Source: Chloroflexota bacterium
Lineage (GTDB): Bacteria > Chloroflexota > Dehalococcoidia > SM23-28-2 > RBG-16-64-32
Direction: 5' to 3'
Assembly: GCA_022563285.1 (NCBI GenBank)
Contig: JADFNQ010000071.1
Span: 1 to 6,845, forward strand
Length of the DNA stretch: 6,845 nt
Position 1 is the first letter of the stretch; each line of letters opens with the position of its first letter. The notes beneath the pieces were generated by a model. It ran no database searches and had not been told where the DNA came from. It was given only the letters and a program-made list of their open reading frames with translations. The position numbers were made by a program, and so were the translations under genes. Below are positions 1 through 5,486 of the stretch, one piece after another.

Positions 1-24
1 TCGGGGGAGGGCCAAATGGGACCC

Positions 25-75
25 TGTAGGGGCGAGGCAATCCTCGCCCAGGGCGACCCAAGGGTCGCCCCTACA
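25..75. repeat. Compound palindromic intergenic repeat (two hairpins within an outer inverted repeat)
   Basis: The outer arms TGTAGGGGCGA (25-35) and TCGCCCCTACA (65-75) are perfect 11-bp reverse complements. Inside lie two further perfect hairpins: GGGCGAGG (30-37) with CCTCGCCC (42-49) around a 4-nt loop, and GGGCGACCC (51-59) with GGGTCGCCC (62-70) around a 2-nt loop. The stretch can fold either as one long imperfect stem or as two side-by-side hairpins. It ends 10 nt before the leuA ribosome site. The form resembles REP- or MITE-like dispersed intergenic repeats; copy number cannot be seen here. No T-run follows, so it is not a classical terminator. Confidence 0.8.
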
Positions 76-85
76 ACGCGATGAC

Positions 86-90
86 GGAGG
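86..90 (+). promoter_or_regulatory. Ribosome binding site deciding the leuA start
   Basis: GGAGG lies 8 nt upstream of the ATG at 99, a near-ideal Shine-Dalgarno spacing. The in-frame ATG at 81 is 18 nt further upstream and has only the repeat, not a purine-rich site, in front of it. The start at 99 is therefore preferred. Confidence 0.75.
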
Positions 91-98
91 TTGAGGAG

Positions 99-1676
99 AT
101 GACAAACAAAGAGAAGAGCCAGCCCGCCCAAGAGCGGGTGCTGATTTTCGACACCACCCTGCGAGACGGGGAGCAGTCCCCCGGTGTCGCCCTCGGCAGC
201 GCCGAGAAGCTGGAGATCGCCCGCGCCCTGGAGCGCCTGCGGGTCGACTTCATCGAGGCCGGGTTCCCGGCCTCCTCCCCCGGCGACTTCGAGTCCGTGA
301 CCGAGATCGCCAAGGAGGTGCGCGGCGCCGTCATCGCCGGCCTGGCCCGCGCCGTCGCCGGCGACGTGGACGCCTGCTGGGACGCGGTGAAGCACGCCGC
401 CCAGCCGCGCATCCACGTGTTCCTATCCGTCTCCGATATCCACATCCTTCACCAGTTGCAGAAGGACCGCGAGCAGGTGCTGGAGATGGCCCGCACCCAG
501 GTGGCGCGGGCCAAGAAGCACTGCTCCGATGTGGAGTTCTCCCCCATGGACGCCACCCGCTCCGAGCCGGAGTACGTGTTCCGCATGATCACCGAGTGCA
601 TCGAGGCCGGGGCCACCACCGTCAACATCCCCGATACCGTGGGATACGCCATCCCTGAGGAGTTCGGCGAGTTCCTCCGCCAGATCCAGGAGAACGTGCC
701 CAACATCCACAAGGCGGTGATCTCCGTCCACTGCCACAACGACCTCGGCCTTGCCGTGGCCAACAGCCTGACCGCGATCAGCGCCGGCGCCCGCCAGATC
801 GAGACCTGCGTGAACGGCATCGGCGAGCGGGCGGGCAACGCCTCCCTGGAGGAGGTGGTGATGGCGATCAAGACGCGGAGCGACTTCTTCGATCTGTCGA
901 CGAACGTGGACACCACTCAAATCCACCGCACCAGCCGCCTGGTCTCCCAGCTCACCGGCATGGCGGTGCAGCCCAACAAGGCGATCGTCGGCGCTAACGC
1001 CTTCCGCCACCAGTCCGGCATCCACCAGCACGGAATCACCAAGCTGCGTGAGACCTACGAGATCATCGATGCCCGCGACATCGGCCTCAGCCGCGGCGGC
1101 ATGATCGTCCTCAACAAGAACTCCGGACGCCACGGCCTCAAGTCCCGCCTGGACGAGCTGGGCTACGAGATCACCCGCGAGGAGATGGACCGCGTGTTCC
1201 TTGCGTTCAAGGAGCTGGCCGACAAGAAAGGCGAGATCGACGACCGCGACCTGGACGCCCTGGTGTCCGAGGGGCGGCGCACGGTGGAGGAGGTGTACAA
1301 GCTGGACCTGCTTCAGGTGTCCTGCGGCAACCAGCTCATGTCCACGGCCACGGTGCGGCTCATCGGCTCGGAGGGCCGGGAGATGACCACCACCTCCACG
1401 GGCACCGGGCCGGTAGACGCCTCCTATCGCGCCATCAACGGTCTGGTGGGCGTGCCCAACCAGCTCATTGAGTACGCCGTGAACGCCGTCACCGAGGGGA
1501 TCGACGCCCAGGGCGAGGTCACCGTGCGCATCGAGTCGGATGGCCGCACCTTCGTGGGCCGCGGCGCCGACACCGATATCGTGGTCGCCTCCGCCAAGGC
1601 GCTGATCAACGCCCTCAACCGGCTCCTGGCCCACTCCCCCCAGTCCCGCGACACCGAGGTGTGGGCCAACCCGTAG
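99..1676 (+). CDS. leuA: 2-isopropylmalate synthase
   Basis: Catalyses the first committed step of leucine synthesis: acetyl-CoA plus 2-ketoisovalerate gives 2-isopropylmalate, in the cytoplasm. From the ATG at 99 it is 525 aa, close to E. coli LeuA (523 aa). The N-terminal TIM barrel has DTTLRDGEQ (residues 18-26, with R22 and metal ligand D23), the substrate motif NIPDTVGY, the metal ligands H211 and H213 in HCHND, and N247 in GERAGN. The linker carries SGIHQHG with the conserved catalytic His. The C-terminal LeuA regulatory domain begins near the LLQVSCGNQ segment and contains TGTGPVDA and ADTDIVVASAKA, so leucine feedback inhibition is expected. NIPDTVGY and the context favour LeuA over citramalate or homocitrate synthase. 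One oddity is Met150 in SPMDA, where the family usually has Glu. Codon use is strongly GC-ending with no AGA/AGG arginines seen. Confidence 0.97.
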   Translation: MTNKEKSQPAQERVLIFDTTLRDGEQSPGVALGSAEKLEIARALERLRVDFIEAGFPASSPGDFESVTEIAKEVRGAVIAGLARAVAGDVDACWDAVKHAAQPRIHVFLSVSDIHILHQLQKDREQVLEMARTQVARAKKHCSDVEFSPMDATRSEPEYVFRMITECIEAGATTVNIPDTVGYAIPEEFGEFLRQIQENVPNIHKAVISVHCHNDLGLAVANSLTAISAGARQIETCVNGIGERAGNASLEEVVMAIKTRSDFFDLSTNVDTTQIHRTSRLVSQLTGMAVQPNKAIVGANAFRHQSGIHQHGITKLRETYEIIDARDIGLSRGGMIVLNKNSGRHGLKSRLDELGYEITREEMDRVFLAFKELADKKGEIDDRDLDALVSEGRRTVEEVYKLDLLQVSCGNQLMSTATVRLIGSEGREMTTTSTGTGPVDASYRAINGLVGVPNQLIEYAVNAVTEGIDAQGEVTVRIESDGRTFVGRGADTDIVVASAKALINALNRLLAHSPQSRDTEVWANP

Positions 1677-1689
1677 GGGAGACAACTGA

Positions 1690-1715
1690 GGAGGGCGATG
1701 ACGGATGCGCCCTCC
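1690..1715 (+). other. RNA hairpin between leuA and leuC
   Basis: GGAGGGCG (1690-1697) and CGCCCTCC (1708-1715) are perfect 8-bp complements around a 10-nt loop. The stem begins 14 nt after the leuA stop. No U-tract follows, so it does not look like a Rho-independent terminator. The 5' arm is itself a Shine-Dalgarno-like sequence and the loop contains an ATG (1698). It could be an mRNA processing or stability element, or could hide the ribosome site of the small ORF described next. The fold is read from sequence; the function is inferred. Confidence 0.5.
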
Positions 1716-1742
1716 CCAGTGTATCCTCGTGAGTGCCCTTAG
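1698..1742 (+). CDS. Possible 14-aa leader ORF upstream of leuC
   Basis: An ATG at 1698 opens a short frame encoding MTDAPSPVYPRECP, ending at TAG (1740-1742). It is preceded by AGGAGG (1689-1694), only 3 nt from the ATG, which is short but usable. It lies wholly in the leuA-leuC gap, 29 nt before the preferred leuC start. It contains no leucine codon, so it does not resemble a classical leu attenuation peptide; three Pro codons lie among the last ten. It could be a translational-coupling leader or chance. Confidence is low because a 14-codon frame is easily random in GC-rich DNA. Confidence 0.2.
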   Translation: MTDAPSPVYPRECP

Positions 1743-1759
1743 CCCCTATGAGGCTAGTA

Positions 1760-1764
1760 GAAGG
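1760..1764 (+). promoter_or_regulatory. Ribosome binding site deciding the leuC start
   Basis: GAAGG lies 7 nt upstream of the GTG at 1772. The more upstream in-frame candidates (GTG at 1733 and ATG at 1748) have no comparable site and would add residues absent from the family N-terminus, which normally begins with a short basic stretch followed by TL(Y/F)EK. Confidence 0.65.
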
Positions 1765-1771
1765 TGCCACC

Positions 1772-3178
1772 GTGAAACCGAAAACGCTTTTCGAGAAGAT
1801 ATGGGATGCGCACGTGGTGCGCGAGGAGGAGGGGAAGCCCGCGCTCCTCTACGTTGACCTGCACCTGGTGCACGAGGTGACGTCCGCCCAGGCGTTCGAG
1901 GGGCTCCGGCTCATCGGGCGGGGCGTGCGCCGACCGGACCTGACCATCGCCACCATGGACCACAACGTCCCCACCACAGACCGCGGCCTCCCCATCCGCG
2001 ACGAGATATCGCGGAAGCAGATCGAGGCCCTGCGGGCTAACGCCGAGGAGTTCGGAATCCGGCTCTACGGTATGGAGTCCAACCGACAGGGGATCGTCCA
2101 CGTGATAGGCCCGGAGCTGGGGTACACCCGCCCCGGGACGGTGATAGTCTGCGGCGATAGCCATACCTCTACCCAGGGCGCATTCGGCGTTTTCGCAATG
2201 CCCATCGGCACGACTCAGGTGGAGCACGTCCTGGCCAGCCAGTGCCTGGTCCAGGCCAGGCTCAAGACGATGGAGATACGGGTGGACGGCCAGCTATCTC
2301 CGGGAGTCACCGCCAAGGACATGATCCTGGGCATCATCGGGCGCATCGGCGTGGACGGGGCCGTCGGCCACGTGATCGAGTACACCGGGGAGGCGATTCG
2401 CGCCCTCTCCATGGAAGGGCGGATGACGGTCTGCAATATGTCCATCGAGGCGGGGGCCCGAGTGGGGATGATCGCTCCGGACGACACGACGTTCGAGTAC
2501 CTGCGCTGCCGGCCGTTCGCGCCCAAGGACGCGGACTGGGACGCCGCGGTGGAGGTGTGGAGGGCGCTGCCCACGGACCCCGGCGCCGCCTTCGATAGGA
2601 CGGTCGTTTTCGACGCCGCGGAACTCGAGCCGTACGTCACCTGGGGCACCAACCCGGGGATGGTGGTGCCGGTGACGGGTAGCGTCCCGGATCCCGCCTC
2701 GTTCCCCTCGACGGCCGAGCGCGCGGCCGTCGAACGGGCGCTGGAGTACATGGCCCTCGAGCCGGGCACCCCGATCCAGGAGATCCGGCCTGACCGTGTG
2801 TTCATCGGGTCCTGCACCAACGCTCGCATCGAAGACCTGCGCTCGGCCGCGGAGATCGTGCGCGGGCGCAAGGTCAACGAGAACGTGCGGGCGATGGTCG
2901 TACCCGGCTCCACGCAGGTGAAGCTTCAGGCGGAGCAGGAGGGGCTGGACAAGACGTTCGTCGAGGCGGGGTTCGAGTGGCGGGAGGCGGGCTGCTCGAT
3001 GTGCCTGGGGATGAACCCGGACATCCTGCAGCCGGGCGAGCGCTGCGCCTCCAGCTCCAACCGCAACTTCGAGGGCCGGCAGGGGAAAGGCGGGCGCACG
3101 CACCTGGTCAGCCCGCAAATGGCCGCCGCCGCGGCGATCGCCGGACACTTTGTGGATATTCGAGACTGGCAGGTGTAG
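1772..3178 (+). CDS. leuC: 3-isopropylmalate dehydratase, large subunit
   Basis: Large subunit of isopropylmalate isomerase, which converts 2- to 3-isopropylmalate through isopropylmaleate using a [4Fe-4S] cluster; it acts with LeuD encoded 2 nt downstream. From the GTG at 1772 it is 468 aa (E. coli LeuC 466 aa) and starts with KPKTLFEKIWDAHVV, which aligns with the family start. Aconitase-family signatures are present: MDHNVPT, CGDSHTSTQGAFG, and the cluster cysteines C348 in GSCTNAR plus C408 and C411 in GCSMCLG, one residue off the E. coli numbering (347, 407, 410). The end carries the usual GRQGKGGRTHLVSP segment. It is the long bacterial LeuC type, not the shorter archaeal/homoaconitase type. 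Codon use is a little looser than in leuA: five ATA Ile and at least three AGG Arg codons are visible. Confidence 0.96.
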   Translation: MKPKTLFEKIWDAHVVREEEGKPALLYVDLHLVHEVTSAQAFEGLRLIGRGVRRPDLTIATMDHNVPTTDRGLPIRDEISRKQIEALRANAEEFGIRLYGMESNRQGIVHVIGPELGYTRPGTVIVCGDSHTSTQGAFGVFAMPIGTTQVEHVLASQCLVQARLKTMEIRVDGQLSPGVTAKDMILGIIGRIGVDGAVGHVIEYTGEAIRALSMEGRMTVCNMSIEAGARVGMIAPDDTTFEYLRCRPFAPKDADWDAAVEVWRALPTDPGAAFDRTVVFDAAELEPYVTWGTNPGMVVPVTGSVPDPASFPSTAERAAVERALEYMALEPGTPIQEIRPDRVFIGSCTNARIEDLRSAAEIVRGRKVNENVRAMVVPGSTQVKLQAEQEGLDKTFVEAGFEWREAGCSMCLGMNPDILQPGERCASSSNRNFEGRQGKGGRTHLVSPQMAAAAAIAGHFVDIRDWQV

Positions 3179-3180
3179 AG

Positions 3181-3816
3181 ATGGAGCCGTTCAAGAAAGT
3201 CACGGGCGTAGTCGTGCCCCTGGACAGGGTGAACGTAGATACCGACTCGATTGTGCCGGCCCGGTTCCTCAAACGGATCGAGCGGGATGGATGGGGCGAG
3301 CTTCTCTTCTTCGACTGGCGCTTCTTGCCGGACGGTAGCCCAAACCCAGACTTCGTCTTGAACGCGCCCGGCTACGAGGACGCGAAGATCCTCGTCGCGG
3401 GCCGAAACTTCGGGAGCGGCTCGTCGCGGGAGCATGCGGTGTGGGCCCTCCGGCAGTATGGTATCCGGGCCATCATCGCCCCCAGCCTGGCCGACATCTT
3501 CCACAAGAACTGTTTTGAGAACGGAGTCGTTCCCGTCTTCCTGCCTGAGGAGCGTGTCCGGGAGCTGATCCGCAAGGCGAAGGAGGGCCCCGGCTGCGAG
3601 CTCACCGTTGACCTGGAGCGGTGTGAAGTGTGGGACGAGGAGGGCTTTCGCTCCCCGTTCGTGGTGCATGATGATCCCGAGACCCACGAGTTCAGGCGGC
3701 ACTGCCTGCTGAACGGCCTTGACGACATCGCCATGACTCTGGAGGCGGAGGAGGAGATCAGCGCCTTCGAAGAGCGACGGCCCGCCTGGCTAACGCCTGT
3801 GGACGGCGAGGCGTAG
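3181..3816 (+). CDS. leuD: 3-isopropylmalate dehydratase, small subunit
   Basis: Small (swivelling-domain) subunit of isopropylmalate isomerase; it completes the substrate pocket of LeuC. It is 211 aa, slightly longer than E. coli LeuD (201 aa), the excess being at the C-terminus. The start ATG is 2 nt after the leuC stop, with AGG (3171-3173) in the leuC end serving as ribosome site 7 nt upstream. Family motifs are intact: DRVNVDTDSIVPARFLKR near residues 15-32, the substrate-binding loop NFGSGSSREHA (76-86), SLADIFHKNCFENG (102-115), and the C-terminal LLNGLDDIAMTLEAEEEI with the usual E/R-rich tail. Length and motifs match the bacterial LeuD. The 2-nt spacing to leuC implies coupled translation and matched subunit amounts. 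Confidence 0.96.
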   Translation: MEPFKKVTGVVVPLDRVNVDTDSIVPARFLKRIERDGWGELLFFDWRFLPDGSPNPDFVLNAPGYEDAKILVAGRNFGSGSSREHAVWALRQYGIRAIIAPSLADIFHKNCFENGVVPVFLPEERVRELIRKAKEGPGCELTVDLERCEVWDEEGFRSPFVVHDDPETHEFRRHCLLNGLDDIAMTLEAEEEISAFEERRPAWLTPVDGEA

Positions 3817-3818
3817 CC

Positions 3819-4325
3819 ATGCCTACTGACCCCGTCCGCGACCTCTGGAACCGCCTGCGCAGCCTCGGCCAGAAGGTGGAGGAGGAGGTGTACGAGTTCT
3901 CGGAGGAGGAGGAGCTGGAGGAGGAGCCGCGGGGCCGTAACACGCTGATCATCCTGATCAACCTCTTCCTCACGATGTGGAAGGCCACCCAGGCCAACGT
4001 GGTGGAGCGCACCTTCGGGTTGCTGGGGTTCGCCGGTCTGCTCTGGCTGATCGTGGGAGACCGCGGACTGGGGGTGCGCCGTCCGCCGCTACGCATCGCC
4101 GCCACTACGTTCGCAGCGCTCTGGTTCGTGCCGGGGATTATCGCCGCCGTGTGGACGTTCACCGTGGGCCTCGGCGTGGTCAACCTGCGCCGTCTCCGCA
4201 CCTGGCCGCTGATGCTGGTGTTCGCCCTGGGCGGCCTGATCAGCTTCCGCTCCGTCTTCTCGGACCTGGCAGCGCAGCACCCGCGCCGCATCTCCCGACG
4301 CGGGGAGAAGACCGACCGGCGGTAG
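3819..4325 (+). CDS. Hypothetical small membrane protein with an acidic N-terminal segment
   Basis: I do not recognise a family. The product is 168 aa. Residues 1-20 are basic/amphipathic, and residues 21-36 are strongly acidic (11 Glu of 16), probably helical and cytoplasmic. Hydrophobic stretches follow at about 42-54, 66-80, 91-121 (long, with Pro105-Gly106, perhaps a helical hairpin) and 129-143, giving an estimated three to five membrane segments. The tail (156-168) is basic, consistent with a cytoplasmic end by the positive-inside rule. No signal peptide, Cys pair or catalytic motif is seen. The ATG is 2 nt after the leuD stop, with GAGG (3808-3811) 7 nt upstream, so it is co-transcribed with leuCD. 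Codon bias matches the neighbours, supporting a real resident gene. A role in leucine or intermediate transport is possible from context, but the size and topology match no transporter I know. Confidence 0.85.
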   Translation: MPTDPVRDLWNRLRSLGQKVEEEVYEFSEEEELEEEPRGRNTLIILINLFLTMWKATQANVVERTFGLLGFAGLLWLIVGDRGLGVRRPPLRIAATTFAALWFVPGIIAAVWTFTVGLGVVNLRRLRTWPLMLVFALGGLISFRSVFSDLAAQHPRRISRRGEKTDRR

Positions 4326-4334
4326 CGCCTCGCC

Positions 4335-4363
4335 TTAACCCAGGCCTCAGGCTGTGCTACACT
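4335..4363 (+). promoter_or_regulatory. Predicted sigma-70-type promoter of leuB (extended -10)
   Basis: The -35-like TTAACC (4335-4340, 4 of 6 to consensus) and the -10-like TACACT (4358-4363, 4 of 6) are separated by exactly 17 nt, and TGC (4355-4357) directly before the -10 supplies the extended -10 TGn motif. Transcription would start near 4370, about 43 nt before the leuB ATG. A second promoter with the same 9-bp GCTGTGCTA core occurs before the crotonase gene, which strengthens both calls. Prediction only. Confidence 0.5.
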
Positions 4364-4377
4364 TCCGCCCAGCCTGA
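4347..4377. promoter_or_regulatory. Candidate operator: 8-bp dyad spanning the leuB promoter
   Basis: TCAGGCTG (4347-4354) and CAGCCTGA (4370-4377) are perfect inverted copies separated by 15 nt. The -10 element lies between the arms and the predicted transcription start falls on the right arm. A dimeric regulator bound here would block RNA polymerase. Alternatively the arms could simply pair, but the left arm would not be in a transcript starting near 4370. The regulator is unknown. Confidence 0.35.
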
Positions 4378-4400
4378 CCCGCCGAATGAGGTTCAGCCAT

Positions 4401-4406
4401 GAGGAG
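4401..4406 (+). promoter_or_regulatory. Ribosome binding site deciding the leuB start
   Basis: GAGGAG is followed after 6 nt by the ATG at 4413, giving the N-terminus MHRIAVIPGDGTGPE, which is where this family normally begins. The longer in-frame ATG at 4386 would add nine residues, lacks a ribosome site, and lies only about 16 nt after the predicted transcription start. Confidence 0.7.
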
Positions 4407-4412
4407 AGGCGA

Positions 4413-5468
4413 ATGCACCGGATAGCCGTTATCCCCGGCGACGGCACCGGCCCGGAGGTCGTCCACGAGGGGCTAAAGGCGCTGGAGGCCGCCGCGGCCC
4501 GTACGGGCTTCCGCTACCAGACCGAGACCTACGACCTGGGCGGCGACCGCTACCTCAAGACCGGCGAGGTGCTCCCCGACTCCGTCCTCGACGAGCTGCG
4601 CGGCTTCGATGCCATCTACCTGGGGGCCGTTGGCCACCCTGAGGTGACTCCGGGCATCCTGGAGAAGGGGCTCCTCCTGCGCCTGCGCTTCGAGCTGGAC
4701 CAGTACATCAATCTGCGGCCGGTCAAGCTCTACCCCGGCGTGGACTGCCCGCTCAAGGACAAGGGCCCGGAGGATATCGACTTCGTGGTGGTGCGGGAGA
4801 ACACGGAGGGGCTGTACAGCGGCATGGGCGGCTTCCAGTACAAGGGCACGCCGCAGGAGGTGTCGACCCAGGTGCACCTGACGACCCGCCACGGCGCCGA
4901 ACGGGCGATCCGCTACGCCTTCGAGCTGGCCCGCAAACGGGACCGCAAACGCCAGCTCCACCTGGTCGCCAAGACGAACGTGCTCACGTTCGTTCACGAC
5001 ACCTGGTGGCGGGCGTTTAACGAGGTGGGCGAGGCGGACTACCCGGAGATCAGCCGCGAGTATGCGCACGTGGACGCCGCCTGCATGTGGTTCGTCAAGA
5101 ACCCCGAGTGGTTCGACGTGATCGTGGTAGAGAATATGTTCGGCGACATCATCACGGACCTGGGGGCGATGATCCAGGGCGGCATGGGCGTGGCCGCCGG
5201 AGGGAACATCAACCCCGAGGGCGTCTCCATGTTCGAGCCGATAGGCGGCAGCGCGCCCAAGTACACGGGGCAGGGGGTGGTCTGCCCCCTGGCCGCCATC
5301 GGTGCTGTGCAGATGATGCTGGAGCAGTTGGGCGAGGCGCAGGCGGCAGAGCGCGTGGAGGCGGCGGTGGTCAAGGCGTTGACCAGCGGTAAGATCAAGT
5401 CGCTCTCCGCGGGCCAGATGGGGCTGTCGACGTCGGAGGTGGGGGACCTGGTGGCTGGGCTGGTGTGA
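4413..5468 (+). CDS. leuB: 3-isopropylmalate dehydrogenase, with an NADP-type coenzyme signature
   Basis: Oxidises and decarboxylates 3-isopropylmalate to 2-ketoisocaproate in leucine synthesis. It is 351 aa, normal for the beta-decarboxylating dehydrogenase family. Visible landmarks: IPGDGTGPEV at the start; substrate helix E84-K-G-L87-L88 with R92 and R102 (E..LL motif of isopropylmalate enzymes, not the S.N of isocitrate dehydrogenase); RENTEGLYSG with R128 and Y135; catalytic K187 in AKTNV; metal ligands D245 and D249 in GDIITDL. The helix and the LRPVKLYPGV segment resemble the actinobacterial LeuB subtype. The coenzyme loop reads GGSAPKYTGQG (278-288): where NAD-dependent LeuB has HGSAPDI, this protein has Gly278, Lys283 and Tyr284, and Val290 also matches E. 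coli isocitrate dehydrogenase Val351. NADP use is therefore predicted. Tartrate or isocitrate dehydrogenase is less likely given the E..LL helix and the leuACD context. Confidence 0.9.
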   Translation: MHRIAVIPGDGTGPEVVHEGLKALEAAAARTGFRYQTETYDLGGDRYLKTGEVLPDSVLDELRGFDAIYLGAVGHPEVTPGILEKGLLLRLRFELDQYINLRPVKLYPGVDCPLKDKGPEDIDFVVVRENTEGLYSGMGGFQYKGTPQEVSTQVHLTTRHGAERAIRYAFELARKRDRKRQLHLVAKTNVLTFVHDTWWRAFNEVGEADYPEISREYAHVDAACMWFVKNPEWFDVIVVENMFGDIITDLGAMIQGGMGVAAGGNINPEGVSMFEPIGGSAPKYTGQGVVCPLAAIGAVQMMLEQLGEAQAAERVEAAVVKALTSGKIKSLSAGQMGLSTSEVGDLVAGLV

Positions 5469-5486
5469 GGGGGCAAGAAAGCACTC

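Noticed and set aside
423..1685. 420-aa antisense open frame across most of leuA
   Set aside because: Long reverse frames are expected opposite strongly GC3-biased genes. Its product is low-complexity (rich in G, H, L, V, A, D), has no recognisable motif, and conflicts with an intact leuA.
1690..1715. Rho-independent terminator or leucine attenuator after leuA
   Set aside because: The stem is not followed by a T-run, and the nearby short frame has no leucine codons.
2294..3148. 284-aa antisense open frame over leuC
   Set aside because: Same GC3 shadow effect; the composition is Arg/His/Gly-rich and no ribosome site or motif supports it.
2977..3816. Longer leuD beginning inside leuC
   Set aside because: The first 68 residues would overlap leuC's conserved C-terminus in another frame and resemble no LeuD. 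The ATG at 3181 matches the family start and has a suitable ribosome site.
4399..4425. Eight-codon frame overlapping the leuB start
   Set aside because: It begins with an ATG only 14 nt before the leuB ATG in another frame, has no ribosome site of its own, and its first bases are the leuB ribosome site.
4386..5468. leuB product being a tartrate or isocitrate dehydrogenase
   Set aside because: The K-Y coenzyme signature and RENTEG motif are isocitrate dehydrogenase-like, but the substrate helix has E..LL..R as in isopropylmalate enzymes and lacks the S.N of isocitrate dehydrogenase. The leuACD context also fits LeuB.
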